Notes: generated from the sequence alone by a model not told the origin. Shown: positions 16,247-25,141, counted from the stretch's first letter. The stretch is DNA of 64,000 bases from Roseovarius sp. (GCF_027019125.1 NZ_JALUXE010000027.1:1-64000); one strand, 5' to 3'. Program-made: numbers and translations.

Positions 16247-16897
16247 ATGACGCTCGAAATCATCGGGGCCGGTTGGGGCCGCACCGGCACAACCTCGCTC
16301 AAAATGGCGCTCGAACGCCTCGGCTACGGCACCTGCCACCATATGTGGGAAGTGGCGCAGGATCAGGCCCGGCTCGTGCCGCTGTGGAATGCGGCGCTTG
16401 ATGGCACTCCCGACTGGACATCCTTGTTCGAGGGCAACCGCGCCGGGGTGGACTGGCCCGTCGCGGCATTCTGGCGCGAACTGGCCGACGTTTACCCCGA
16501 GGCCAAAATCATCCTGACCACCCGCAGCGCCGAAAGCTGGTATGCGAGTTTTTCCAAAACCATCCGCAATGTGTTGGACAATCCCGAGGAGATGCCCGAG
16601 GCGGTCCGTCCCGGTTTCCGGATGGCCCGCCGGTCCGTCTTGCTCAGCCTCGGAGAAGACTGGTCCAAAGACACCCTCATCGCCCGCTTTCTCGCCCACG
16701 AGGCCGCCGTCAAGGCAAGCGTGCCACCAGAGCGCCTGCTGGTGTTCTCGTCGCAGGATGGGTGGGACCCCTTGTGCAGCTTCCTTGGCGCTGCTGTCCC
16801 GGCCGAGCCATATCCGAGAACCAACAACGCCGAAGAGTTTGTTTCAAGAGTCGGCGAGATCAGGCAAATGGATGATCCCGGCACCGCAAAGAGCTGA
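16247..16897 (+). CDS. Sulfotransferase family protein
   Basis: The 216-residue protein opens MTLEIIGAGWGRTGTTSLKMALERLGYG. The GRTGTTSL loop binds the 5'-phosphosulfate end of PAPS and TTRSAESWYASFSKT is the 3'-phosphate-binding segment. This is the short bacterial P-loop sulfotransferase group, sometimes mis-annotated as NAD-dependent epimerase because of the glycine-rich start. AGGGAC precedes the ATG. It is divergent from the Crp/Fnr-sulfatase-FGE genes, which places a sulfate-transfer and a sulfate-removal enzyme side by side. The acceptor is unknown. Confidence 0.85.
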   Translation: MTLEIIGAGWGRTGTTSLKMALERLGYGTCHHMWEVAQDQARLVPLWNAALDGTPDWTSLFEGNRAGVDWPVAAFWRELADVYPEAKIILTTRSAESWYASFSKTIRNVLDNPEEMPEAVRPGFRMARRSVLLSLGEDWSKDTLIARFLAHEAAVKASVPPERLLVFSSQDGWDPLCSFLGAAVPAEPYPRTNNAEEFVSRVGEIRQMDDPGTAKS

Positions 16898-17003
16898 CAG
16901 ACCGCGACCGGGCTGTCAGCCGCCTCACCCAGATGCGAGAACCGCGCGACAGAACCGGCGCGTTCCGGGCGCCCTTCACATACGTGAAAGGCCACGCCTC
17001 ATC

Positions 17004-17900
17004 TCAGGATGACCGGGCACTTCCGAAATCCGAAACCGCAAAGTCGATCAGCGCGCGCACTTTGCGGGGCAGCGTTCGGCCCTCAAGGTAAACGGCAGCG
17101 ATGTCACCGCGTTCCCCGAGAAAATCGTCAAGAAGCCCCACCAGGTCGCCGTTGTCGAGCGCACCGCGCAAGGTGAAACTCGGAACATAGGCGATCCCAA
17201 GTCCACGGCGTGCCAGCTCAATCGCGGCACTTGCCGAATTGACGTGAAACCGGCCTTCGACCTGCGCCAGAACCTCCCCGCCACTGTTCTCAAAGACCCA
17301 ACGCTTGGGGTTCTTGCGGTTGGTGTCGATGATGCAACTGTGTTCCGAGAGATCTCTTGGGGTTTCGGGCCGCCCGACCCGCGCAATATAGGCCGGGCTG
17401 GCGACAGGCAGGCTTTCGAACGTGCCCAGTCGTCGGACCTTGAGAGAGGATATGTCAAAACGACCAATCCGAAACGCAAGGTCGATCCCCTCTGCGGCAA
17501 GGTCGCTAAAGGCATCGCTCAGCCTGAGGTCAATGGTGATCCCGGGGTGAATCTCGGCAAACCGCGCCAGCATTCCCGCAATGTAGACTTCGCCAAAGGT
17601 GATCGGCGCGGAAATCCTCAGAACGCCTGACAACCCCTTCGAAGAGTCCGTGACATCGGCCAGCAAGTCGTCGAGATCGTCCAGCAGGGCAGGGGCGCGG
17701 GCCAGCAGATCCGATCCGGCCGGGGTCAGGCCCACCTTGCGGGTGGTGCGCTGAAAGAACCGCACGCCGAGGCGCTGCTCGAGTTCGGCCACATATTTCG
17801 AGGTCAGTCGGTTCGAAATGCCCAGCTGCGTTGCCGCTCCCGTGAAAGAGCCGGACTGCGCGGTGGCGACGAATGCGCGGAGCTGATCAAGAAGGTCCAT
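17004..17900 (-). CDS. LysR-family transcriptional regulator
   Basis: The 298-residue protein begins MDLLDQLRAFVATAQSGSFTGAATQLGISNRLTSKYVAELEQRLG, a classic LysR helix-turn-helix, followed by the periplasmic-binding-like effector domain. It lies divergent from doxX, ygiD-like and yqjG-like genes, the usual geometry for a LysR activator of the opposite operon. A longer frame exists upstream, but the chosen start matches the family. A palindrome lies in the shared promoter region. Likely effectors are quinones or aromatic electrophiles, judged only by the target genes. Confidence 0.92.
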   Translation of the reverse strand: MDLLDQLRAFVATAQSGSFTGAATQLGISNRLTSKYVAELEQRLGVRFFQRTTRKVGLTPAGSDLLARAPALLDDLDDLLADVTDSSKGLSGVLRISAPITFGEVYIAGMLARFAEIHPGITIDLRLSDAFSDLAAEGIDLAFRIGRFDISSLKVRRLGTFESLPVASPAYIARVGRPETPRDLSEHSCIIDTNRKNPKRWVFENSGGEVLAQVEGRFHVNSASAAIELARRGLGIAYVPSFTLRGALDNGDLVGLLDDFLGERGDIAAVYLEGRTLPRKVRALIDFAVSDFGSARSS

Positions 17901-17923
17901 CTGGATATTGCGAACAGAACGTG

Positions 17924-17934
17924 GAATGTCATTC
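17924..17934. promoter_or_regulatory. Palindrome GAATGTCATTC in the LysR/doxX promoter region
   Basis: A perfect 5-bp inverted repeat with one central base lies 24 bases upstream of the LysR start and about 93 bases before doxX. This is a typical place for a LysR recognition site controlling both directions. Confidence 0.45.
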
Positions 17935-18026
17935 TCTATATTCACCATTTTGTGGGTTATCTGCAAGGCGTATGCTCCTTCACAGACAGGCTGTCCCCGG
18001 ACGGCTTTCAACGAAAGGATACGGAT

Positions 18027-18449
18027 ATGACCACGCGCACGAACTCCGACTATGCCGCCTTCGCCCTTCGCATCGCGAGCGGCTCCCTCTTTGTCGCCCA
18101 TGGCTGGCTCAAGGTCAGCGTCTTCACTGTCGCCGGAACCGTCGGCTTCTTCGAGAGCCTCGGCCTGCCGGGGCTTCTGGCCTATTTCACCATCGCTGCC
18201 GAAATCGTCGGCGGCATCGCCCTGATCCTCGGCATCGGCACGCGTCTTGTCTCGCTGGCTCTGATCCCGGTGCTTCTGGGCGCCACCTGGGTGCATTCCG
18301 GCAACGGCTGGCTGTTCTCGTCCGAGGGCGGCGGCTGGGAGTTCCCGGTCTTCTGGGCCGTGGTGCAGGGGGCGATCGCATTGCTCGGGGGCGGAGCCTT
18401 CGCGCTGAAAATCCCGGCGCTGCAAAGGGCACTGGGCCAGTTCGCCTGA
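18027..18449 (+). CDS. DoxX-family membrane protein
   Basis: The 140-residue protein has four hydrophobic segments and DoxX hallmarks: YAAFALRIASGSLFVAHGWLKV at the start, IAAEIVGGIALILGIGTRLVSLAL in the middle and a final VVQGAIALLGGGAFAL. The family resides in the inner membrane and is often linked to quinone or thiol redox stress. AAAGGAT precedes the ATG at 18027. It is the first gene of a three-gene set with a DODA-type dioxygenase and a glutathionyl-hydroquinone reductase, and it faces the LysR gene. Confidence 0.88.
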   Translation: MTTRTNSDYAAFALRIASGSLFVAHGWLKVSVFTVAGTVGFFESLGLPGLLAYFTIAAEIVGGIALILGIGTRLVSLALIPVLLGATWVHSGNGWLFSSEGGGWEFPVFWAVVQGAIALLGGGAFALKIPALQRALGQFA

Positions 18450-18510
18450 ACTCTCCATAAATGCCGGGCGGCCAACAGGCCGCTCGGACAACAATCGAAA
18501 GCGGCCCGCC

Positions 18511-19332
18511 ATGCGCACACACAGCTTGCAAGATCTCAAGGATCGTTTCGCCCCCTCTGACCGGATGCCGGTCGTCTTTCTCGGGCATGGCAGCCCGATG
18601 CATGCGATAGAGGACGGCCCGTTCAGCCGGTCCTGGGCGCTTTTGGGTCAGAGCCTGCCGCGACCCAAGGCGATCCTTGTCGTCTCTGCGCACTGGATGA
18701 CCAACGGCACGACACTTGTGGATGTCTCTGCCATGCCACGCACGATCCACGATTTCTACGGGTTTCCCGAGGCGCTGTATCAACAGCGGTATCCGGCCCC
18801 CGGACAACCCGATCTGGCGCGCGACGTGATATCGCTTCTCCACAGCCACCGCGCCGTCGGGGACGATACCTGGGGCCTCGACCACGGCGCCTGGGCTGTC
18901 CTCAAATATCTCTATCCCGAAGCCGACGTTCCGGTCTTTCAGGTGTCAATCGACATGGGGCGGGGGCTAAAGCATCAACTGGAGATCGGTCGCGATCTGT
19001 CTGAGCTGCGGGACCGGGGCGTTCTGATCCTCGGTTCGGGCAATATCGTCCACAATTTGCGGGCCATGCGCCGGGACGGCGCGCCACTGGCCTTCGCGCA
19101 GGATTTCGATGCGCTTTTCTCTGACCGCCTCGTAGAGCGGGATTTCCGCGCGCTGGCGGATGCAGAAGGGATGGGCGCCCTCTTTACGGCGGCACATCCC
19201 AGCGTGGATCATTACCTGCCAGCGCTGACAATCGCCGGTGCGTCAGACGCGCGCGATGAGCTGACTTTCATGACCGATGCCATCGACCTCGGATCGGTGT
19301 CGATGCGGTCCTTCATCTTTCACGCGACCTGA
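18511..19332 (+). CDS. ygiD: DODA-type extradiol dioxygenase (YgiD-like)
   Basis: A 273-residue class III extradiol dioxygenase of the 4,5-DOPA dioxygenase type. Zinc/iron ligand motifs are visible: VVFLGHGSPMHAI near residue 24, VVSAHWMTNG near 58 and LGSGNIVHNLRAM near 174. Such enzymes open catechol rings. In this setting it probably detoxifies a catechol or hydroquinone together with the downstream reductase. Length matches YgiD (about 260-270). Only 61 bases separate it from doxX and 11 from the next gene, so one operon is likely. The natural substrate is not known even for most homologues. Confidence 0.88.
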   Translation: MRTHSLQDLKDRFAPSDRMPVVFLGHGSPMHAIEDGPFSRSWALLGQSLPRPKAILVVSAHWMTNGTTLVDVSAMPRTIHDFYGFPEALYQQRYPAPGQPDLARDVISLLHSHRAVGDDTWGLDHGAWAVLKYLYPEADVPVFQVSIDMGRGLKHQLEIGRDLSELRDRGVLILGSGNIVHNLRAMRRDGAPLAFAQDFDALFSDRLVERDFRALADAEGMGALFTAAHPSVDHYLPALTIAGASDARDELTFMTDAIDLGSVSMRSFIFHAT

Positions 19333-19343
19333 GAGGACTGGCC

Positions 19344-20303
19344 ATGCTGGTTGACGGCAAATGGATTGAAAACTGGCAGCCGGTGCAAAAGGCCGACAAG
19401 GACGGCCGCTTCGTGCGCCAGACCTCCAGCTTTCGCAACTGGATCACGCCAGACGGCGCGCCCGGACCCACCGGCAAGGGCGGGTTCAGGGCCGAACCCG
19501 GCCGCTACCGGCTCTTTGTGGCCCTGATCTGCCCCTGGGCGTCGCGCGCGCTGATCGCGCGCAAGCTGAAGGGGCTTGATGACATGATCCCGGTGACGGT
19601 GGTGAACCCGACCTTGACCGACCAGGGTTGGCGTTTCGGCGACTATCCCGGCACCGATGCGGACCCGCTGTTCGGGTCGCGATTCATGCACGAGATTTAC
19701 ACCCGGGCCGATCCCCATTTCACCGGGCGCGCGACCGTGCCGGTGCTCTGGGACACGGCGCTGAACGTGATGGTGAACAACGAAAGCGCGGACATCCTGC
19801 GCATGTTCGACATGGCATTCGAACATCTCGTCCCATCCGACCTGCGGCTCTATCCCGCAGAACTGGCCGCCGAAATCGACGCTCTGAATCCCCGCCTCTA
19901 CGACCTGCTCAACAACGGCGTCTACAAGGCAGGGTTCGCATCCTCCCAGCCCGCCTATGAAGAGGCGCTGGAGGGCGTGTTCACCATGCTGGACGAGCTT
20001 GAGGGCCGACTGACCGGCGACTACCTGTTCGGGGACAGACTGACCGAGACGGACATTCGCGCCTTCGTGACGCTGATCCGGTTCGACGCGGCGTATCATG
20101 GCCTGTTCAAGACCAACTGCCGCTCCATCAAGGATTATCCGCGCTTGTCTGCCTATGTCTCGCGGATACTCGCCCTGCCGGGCGTGTTGGAAACGGTGAA
20201 CATGGATCACATCCTGCACGGCTACTATTCGATCAAGGCGCTCAATCCCAACGGGATTGTGCCCAAGGCGCCCGATCACATCGCGAACCTGTTGCGCCTC
20301 TGA
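19344..20303 (+). CDS. yqjG: Glutathionyl-hydroquinone reductase (Xi-class GST)
   Basis: The 319-residue protein has the Xi-class catalytic motif C63-P-W-A within LFVALICPWASRALIARKL, followed by the long Xi-class insert (TDQGWRFGDYPGTDADPLFGSRFMHEIY) and a GST C-terminal helical domain (LTETDIRAFVTLIRFD). Cys63 reduces glutathionyl-hydroquinones to hydroquinones with glutathione in the cytosol. Length matches YqjG/ECM4 (about 320). It closes the doxX-dioxygenase-reductase operon, and a bidirectional terminator follows. Confidence 0.93.
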   Translation: MLVDGKWIENWQPVQKADKDGRFVRQTSSFRNWITPDGAPGPTGKGGFRAEPGRYRLFVALICPWASRALIARKLKGLDDMIPVTVVNPTLTDQGWRFGDYPGTDADPLFGSRFMHEIYTRADPHFTGRATVPVLWDTALNVMVNNESADILRMFDMAFEHLVPSDLRLYPAELAAEIDALNPRLYDLLNNGVYKAGFASSQPAYEEALEGVFTMLDELEGRLTGDYLFGDRLTETDIRAFVTLIRFDAAYHGLFKTNCRSIKDYPRLSAYVSRILALPGVLETVNMDHILHGYYSIKALNPNGIVPKAPDHIANLLRL

Positions 20304-20321
20304 GGGCACCACCTGACAATG

Positions 20322-20356
20322 GCAGCGGGCGAGGGTTTCCCCCGCCCGCTGCTTTT
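20322..20356. terminator. Strong bidirectional terminator between convergent operons
   Basis: GCAGCGGGCG and CGCCCGCTGC form a perfect 10-bp stem with an 11-base loop, followed on the plus strand by TTTT. It ends the yqjG operon. It also lies just beyond the end of the convergent TRAP permease gene (stop at 20379), so it can serve both. Confidence 0.8.
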
Positions 20357-20378
20357 CAATTCGGCGCGCCGCGTGCCC

Positions 20379-21671
20379 TCAGCCGACGGTGCTTCCAAGC
20401 CAGAGCGTGATCGCCGGGAAGGCGACCAGTATGGCAAGACGCACCACATCGACGGCGATAAAGGGCACGAGACCCTTGAAGATCCGAACAACCGGAACTT
20501 CGGGCAGAACGGCCTTGAGAACGAACACATTCATGCCGACGGGCGGCGTGACCAGTGCGATTTCGGTCACGACGATCACGATGATCCCGAACCAGACCAG
20601 ATCGAACCCCTGCGCCACGACAATCGGCGCAAAGAGCGGCACGAAGATCAGGATGATCGCCATCGAGTCCATGACGCAACCCAGTACGAGAAACACGAGC
20701 ATGATCGCGAAGATCAAGCCATAACCCTCAAGGCCCGTGGACTGCACAAGAGCAAGGATACCTGCCGCAAGCCCGGACAGGGTCAGCAGTTTGGACAGCA
20801 TCAGCGCCCCGAACAGCACCGTGTAGAGGGACACGGATGTGTAGGCCGTGTCGATGATCACCCGGCGCAACATCGCCCAGCTCAACCGCCCGTGAAAGGT
20901 GGCAATCAGGATCGCAAGGCCCGCACCCATGCCGGCGGCTTCGGTCGGGGTAAAGAGCTTGGCATAAAGGCCGCCGATGATCAGGCCGAACAGCAGGACA
21001 AAGGGCCAGATCCCGGACAGAGCGCTGAGTTTTTCCGGCCAGGGCGTCTTTTCACCCTGTGGGGCATGGCTGGGGTTGCGGGCCGCGACGAACCGGATCG
21101 CGATCATGTAGAATGCAAGCCCGAGCAGCCCCGGGATCACACCCGCGATGAACAGGTCCCCGATATTGGTCTGGGTCAGGATGCCATAGACCACCATGAT
21201 GATCGACGGCGGGATCAGAATTCCCAGCGTGCCACCGGCGGCGATGGTGCCCGAGGCAAGCTCGTCTGAATATCTGTACTTCTTCATGCTGGGGTAGGCG
21301 ACCTTGGCCATGGTGGCCGCAGTCGCATAGCTGGAACCGCAAACCGCCGAGAACCCGGAACAGGCGACCATCGTCGACAGGGCCAGACCGCCCCGCACAT
21401 TGCCGACAAAGGCATAGGCCGCGCGGAACAGATCATGGGCGATCCCGGTCTTCGAGATCACGTTGCCCATCAGGATGAACATCGGCACAACGGCCAGGTC
21501 GTAGGACAGGACCGCATCGGAAATCGTCAAGGGCAAGAGTTGCAGCGCGATGTTCCAGTTGATCGCAAATCCGATCCCGGCCACTGAAACGGCAAGCAGC
21601 GAAAAGGCGAGGGGAACCCGCAGAAAGGCCAGCAAAATGGCCGCAAGCATGGCAATCGAGCCGACGATCAT
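20379..21671 (-). CDS. TRAP transporter large permease (DctM family)
   Basis: About 430 residues of almost continuous membrane segments, with the DctM features GNVRGGLALSTMVACSGFSAVCGSS, GTIAAGGTLGILIPPSIIMVVYG and LFTPTEAAGMGA, and a final TPPVGMNVFVLKAV. It is the ion-driven translocation subunit of a TRAP importer. The ATG at 21671 overlaps the stop of the small-permease gene by four bases and has GAGGAGG upstream. The neighbouring M20 amidohydrolase points to an N-acyl amino acid or similar carboxylate as solute; this is inference. Confidence 0.93.
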   Translation of the reverse strand: MIVGSIAMLAAILLAFLRVPLAFSLLAVSVAGIGFAINWNIALQLLPLTISDAVLSYDLAVVPMFILMGNVISKTGIAHDLFRAAYAFVGNVRGGLALSTMVACSGFSAVCGSSYATAATMAKVAYPSMKKYRYSDELASGTIAAGGTLGILIPPSIIMVVYGILTQTNIGDLFIAGVIPGLLGLAFYMIAIRFVAARNPSHAPQGEKTPWPEKLSALSGIWPFVLLFGLIIGGLYAKLFTPTEAAGMGAGLAILIATFHGRLSWAMLRRVIIDTAYTSVSLYTVLFGALMLSKLLTLSGLAAGILALVQSTGLEGYGLIFAIMLVFLVLGCVMDSMAIILIFVPLFAPIVVAQGFDLVWFGIIVIVVTEIALVTPPVGMNVFVLKAVLPEVPVVRIFKGLVPFIAVDVVRLAILVAFPAITLWLGSTVG

Positions 21672-22168
21672 AGCACTTCCTCCTCGTGTGTTTCTGCGGG
21701 ATCGACCATCGGCCCGGTGAGGGCGACGGCCAGCGCGGCCAGAGCGGACAATGCGCAGCTTGCGGCCATGAAGACGTAAAGCGGGCCGCGAGGCACACGC
21801 AGCGCCTGGCTCACCTCGGAAATGCGCGATGCGTTCACCCCGTGCTTGACGAAGAGCCAGGCGACAAGTGCCAGCACCGCGGTGACAAGGGCGCCGATCA
21901 GGACGCGCCACCATGCCATCCAGGGCTTGTTCACAAGCTTGTCCGCCAAGTCGATCGTCAGATGCGCCCCGGCTGCCGTCACCAGCGGCAGGCCGGCAAA
22001 AACAACCAGCGCCATCAGATGTTCGGTGATGTCATTCGCGCCGTAAATCGGCTTGCCGACGATCCTGCGGCCGATCACATCCGCGAAGGTCAGCGCGACC
22101 ATTGCCAGAAGGAACAGCGCCATGACTGTTTCAACCCCCCGGCGTATCTTCCATGCCATGGACAGCAT
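21668..22168 (-). CDS. TRAP transporter small permease (DctQ family)
   Basis: The 166-residue protein has four membrane segments with the DctQ pattern FLLAMVALTFADVIGRRIVGKPIYGANDITEHLMALVVFAGLP and the VTAAGAHLTIDLADKLV turn. It supports the large permease in binding the solute-loaded receptor. It is linked to the large permease by a 4-bp overlap. A perfect stem-loop separates it from the binding-protein gene upstream. Confidence 0.9.
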   Translation of the reverse strand: MLSMAWKIRRGVETVMALFLLAMVALTFADVIGRRIVGKPIYGANDITEHLMALVVFAGLPLVTAAGAHLTIDLADKLVNKPWMAWWRVLIGALVTAVLALVAWLFVKHGVNASRISEVSQALRVPRGPLYVFMAASCALSALAALAVALTGPMVDPAETHEEEVL

Positions 22169-22191
22169 GATCCCGTCTCCTCCCTGAAACT

Positions 22192-22215
22192 CGGGGGCCG
22201 GGAAACCGGCCCCCG
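22192..22215 (-). promoter_or_regulatory. Intercistronic stem-loop after TRAP binding-protein gene
   Basis: CGGGGGCCGG and CCGGCCCCCG form a perfect 10-bp stem with a four-base loop, nine bases after the stop of the binding-protein gene. It likely protects that mRNA and lowers read-through into the permease genes, giving an excess of binding protein. Confidence 0.65.
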
Positions 22216-22223
22216 CTGTGCTG

Positions 22224-23276
22224 CTACTGCGACACGGGCGCGGCAGTTTGCGGCGCGAGCGACGTGTAGGTATCGTTGTAGAAGTTCAGCATCGCCTGCG
22301 GGTCGTCGACACCGGCGGCCTTGGCGGCCTCGACCCAATCGGCAACCATCGCGTCATAGATGGTATCCACCGCCGCGATCAGTTCGGGCGAGGCTTCCAC
22401 GATGTCATGCCCGGCCGCGCTCAGCTTTTCGATCGCTGCGGGGCTCTGCATGTCAAAATTCTTGCCCCATGCCGCAGAGAGCTCTTCACCGATGATGCCC
22501 TCGATGGCGGCTTTGTCCTCGTCGGACAGCCCGTCCCATTTTGCACCGTTCATGACGACGAAGAAGGTCGCGTCGTAAAATCCGTTCGGAAAGATGGTGT
22601 GATGCTCGAGACTGTCCTCGAGGCGGAAGTTGACCACCGATTCCATGGTGTGAAGCGAGCCGTCGATGACGCCGCTTTCCAGCATCTCATAGGCCTTGGT
22701 TGCCGGGGCCGCGACGGGAACCGCGCCGAGCGAGGTCAGCAGCTTTTCCTGGATCGGCCCGCCCATGCGGAACTTGACGTTGGCCATGTCGTCGAGCGAG
22801 GTCACCGTCTTGGACCCATGGTGAAGCTGGCCGCCACCGAACATGCCGACGGCAAGCATCTTCACACCAGCGAAGGCCGCGTTATCGCCGAGATAGGCCT
22901 CATAGGTCTGCCACAGCGCCCGGCTCTGCGCCTCGGCATTGGTGCCGGCATTCGGAAACTCGGCAAACCAGAGCGAGACAAAGCGCTCGGGCTCGTAGGT
23001 GAAATTGCCCCATGTGATGTCGGCCACACCGTTGCGGGCCAGCTCCCAGTGCTGCGGCGGGCTGGCCAGCGGCGCAGGCAGGATCATGACGTTGACGCGA
23101 CCTTGGGTGACTTCGGCGACCTTTTCCGTAAAGGGCACGAGGAAATCGGTATGAATGAAATGGGTCGGCGGTACCCAGGACGACATGGTGAGTGTCTCGG
23201 AGCTGGCCATCGTTCCCGCCACCATAGCGGTTGCGGCGACAGCGCATTTGAACATGGATTTGGTGAAGGCGATCAT
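22224..23276 (-). CDS. TRAP transporter solute-binding protein (DctP family)
   Basis: The 350-residue periplasmic receptor has a Sec signal (KSMFKCAVAATAMVAGTMASSE) and the DctP elements FTEKVAEVTQGRVNVMILP, a KFRMGGPIQEKLLTSLGAVPVAAP hinge with the carboxylate-binding arginine, and GVIDGSLHTMESVVNFRLEDS. It binds an organic acid solute and hands it to the permeases downstream. It is probably transcribed with the M20 amidohydrolase gene, whose stop is only 28 bases upstream. Confidence 0.92.
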   Translation of the reverse strand: MIAFTKSMFKCAVAATAMVAGTMASSETLTMSSWVPPTHFIHTDFLVPFTEKVAEVTQGRVNVMILPAPLASPPQHWELARNGVADITWGNFTYEPERFVSLWFAEFPNAGTNAEAQSRALWQTYEAYLGDNAAFAGVKMLAVGMFGGGQLHHGSKTVTSLDDMANVKFRMGGPIQEKLLTSLGAVPVAAPATKAYEMLESGVIDGSLHTMESVVNFRLEDSLEHHTIFPNGFYDATFFVVMNGAKWDGLSDEDKAAIEGIIGEELSAAWGKNFDMQSPAAIEKLSAAGHDIVEASPELIAAVDTIYDAMVADWVEAAKAAGVDDPQAMLNFYNDTYTSLAPQTAAPVSQ

Positions 23277-23304
23277 CTGGTTCCTCCCTTGGATGATGTC
23301 TGGT

Positions 23305-24495
23305 TCAGGTCAGGTGGTGAGAGTTGAGCGTTGCGCGCGTGCGGTGCTTTGCCAGATCGGCAAAGATGGCAGCCCCGACAGGGATGATGTCCGGGTCGAA
23401 GACGAATTCGGGATGGTGAGGGGCATAACCGCCCTGACCGATGAAGAAATACGCACCGGGCACGAGCGCCGAGAGTTCCGAAAAATCTTCGGATGCCATG
23501 AGGCTGCGGGCGTTCTCTGTGACACGCTCCGATCCAACGACCCGCGTTGCCGCAGCCACGGCGGCGGCGACGCAAACGGGATTGTTCACCGTCACGGGCA
23601 CCATGCTGTTCACCTCGATCTCGATGAAAACGCCAAAGAGCAGCTCGGTCGCGCGGACCGCGTCCTTCAGCAAATCGGCCAGCGTATCACGCACGTCGGT
23701 CGCGGTCGTGCGCATTGTCCCTTCGATCCGGACGGTATCGGGCAGGATATTGCGGGCGGTTCCACCCTGGATCAGACCAAAGGAAATCACGCCGGTATGG
23801 CGGGCATCAAAACTTCGGGTCGCGGCCTGCTGAACGGCTGCGATCAGGTGGGCGGCGGCTGCGATGGCATCCTGCCCGGTATGCGGCATCGACCCGTGCG
23901 CCCCTTGCGCCCGGATCGTGATATCAATGTTGTCCGCAGAGGACAGAGCCGCTGTCGTCGGCACGCCGACCTGACCGGCGGGCAGGTCCGGCGAATTGTG
24001 CAGGGCATAGACCTCTTCGCAGGGGAACCGCTCAAAGAGGCCGTCCGCGATCATCGCGCGTGCGCCGGTCAACAGTTCCTCGGCGGGCTGAAAGATGAAA
24101 CGAACCGTGCCATCGAAATCCCGATGCGCCGCAAGATAGGCGGCGGCGGTCAGTGCGGTGACCATATGGCCGTCGTGCCCGCAGCCGTGAAACCGGGCGG
24201 GAATTTCGGACGCGTAGCCGACCCTGGCCTTTTCCTGCATCGGCAGGGCATCCAGCTCCGCCCGAAAGGCGATGCAACGTCCGGGCGCTTCGGGTGACGC
24301 ATCTTGACCATGCAGCGTCCCGACGACGCCCGTGCCGCCGATGCCCGTCGCGACACTGTATCCGAGGGCGGCCAACCGCTCCGCGACAAAGGCCGCCGTC
24401 CGCACCTCCTCGAAACCGGTTTCCGGGTGGCGATGCAGGGTTTGCAGCCACTCCTGCGATGTTCTGCGTTGGGTCTCGTACCAGGTGGGAAACAT
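23305..24495 (-). CDS. M20-family amidohydrolase (hippurate/N-acyl amino acid hydrolase type)
   Basis: The 396-residue enzyme shows the M20D metal motifs: LHRHPETGFEE, FRAELDALPMQEK, HGCGHDGHMVTAL and the catalytic QPAEELLTGARAMI, plus ALHNSPDLPAGQVGV. These cytosolic dizinc or dimanganese enzymes cleave N-acyl amino acids such as hippurate, or indole-3-acetyl conjugates. Being upstream of a TRAP receptor suggests that the imported solute is its substrate. It is divergent from a MarR gene, which probably represses it. If the substrate were N-acylglycine, product glycine would link it to the riboswitch downstream. Confidence 0.9.
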   Translation of the reverse strand: MFPTWYETQRRTSQEWLQTLHRHPETGFEEVRTAAFVAERLAALGYSVATGIGGTGVVGTLHGQDASPEAPGRCIAFRAELDALPMQEKARVGYASEIPARFHGCGHDGHMVTALTAAAYLAAHRDFDGTVRFIFQPAEELLTGARAMIADGLFERFPCEEVYALHNSPDLPAGQVGVPTTAALSSADNIDITIRAQGAHGSMPHTGQDAIAAAAHLIAAVQQAATRSFDARHTGVISFGLIQGGTARNILPDTVRIEGTMRTTATDVRDTLADLLKDAVRATELLFGVFIEIEVNSMVPVTVNNPVCVAAAVAAATRVVGSERVTENARSLMASEDFSELSALVPGAYFFIGQGGYAPHHPEFVFDPDIIPVGAAIFADLAKHRTRATLNSHHLT

Positions 24496-24514
24496 CTGCG
24501 CGGCCTCCGATTCA

Positions 24515-24576
24515 TCTCAATGTGAGAATATTGCACGGAGATACTTGTCCGGCAAGATAGTTTCTTGTTAAGACTA
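24515..24576. promoter_or_regulatory. Inverted repeat and TTAAGACTA box in the M20/MarR divergent promoter
   Basis: TCTCA-ATG-TGAGA at 24515-24527 is a perfect short palindrome, and TAGTTTCTTGTTAAGACTA follows at 24558-24576. The nonamer TTAAGACTA recurs at 25142-25150 before the riboswitch. Both are candidate MarR binding sites. Confidence 0.4.
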
Positions 24577-24640
24577 TTTCATATGGAAATCAGGGTAAGA
24601 CGTGATACCTTTTCCGTATCGACCAAAGGAGAAGCGGATC

Positions 24641-25129
24641 GTGCAGACCGACAAGACATTCAAGAATGAGCGCCTGACGTACAGGTTGAACATCGTCGCG
24701 CAAGAAGCGATCCAGGCCAATGACGAGATCTTCCTGCGCGAGACCGGATGCCGGATCCGCGACCTGCGGGTGTTGCGTCTGATTGATGACCGGCCGGGCA
24801 CGACTTTCGCGGAAATCGCTAAAATAACTGGTTTTGAACGAAGTTTGACATCACGAATCATTCAGAACCTGATCGGCGCCAACCTGATCGAGCGCGAAAA
24901 CTCCAGCGAAGACGCACGGGTGTTCCTGCTCTCCACAACGCCAAGGGGCAAGGAGGTTCGACAAGTGGCGCGCCGCCTGTCCGATCGGCTCGAGGTGATC
25001 CTGACGGACCCGCTCTCCTCACAGGAGATGCGGGCCTTCAACGAAATCCTCGCCCGTCTCGGGGCCTGGGTGACCTCGGAAGATTATCGAAATGCTCTGG
25101 CCCAAGAGTGGCATAAAGATGCAGTTTAA
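24641..25129 (+). CDS. MarR-family transcriptional regulator
   Basis: The 162-residue protein contains the MarR winged helix: CRIRDLRVLRLIDDRPGTTFAEIAKITGFERSLTSRIIQNLIGANLIERENSSEDARVFLLSTTPRG, with the DAR wing tip. The GTG at 24641 is chosen because AAAGGAG lies eight bases before it; another GTG at 24602 has no such site. It is divergent from the M20/TRAP genes and upstream of the riboswitch-dadA unit, and similar sequence boxes lie in front of both. The ligand is unknown. Confidence 0.88.
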   Translation: MQTDKTFKNERLTYRLNIVAQEAIQANDEIFLRETGCRIRDLRVLRLIDDRPGTTFAEIAKITGFERSLTSRIIQNLIGANLIERENSSEDARVFLLSTTPRGKEVRQVARRLSDRLEVILTDPLSSQEMRAFNEILARLGAWVTSEDYRNALAQEWHKDAV

Positions 25130-25141
25130 AATAATCTTGAT

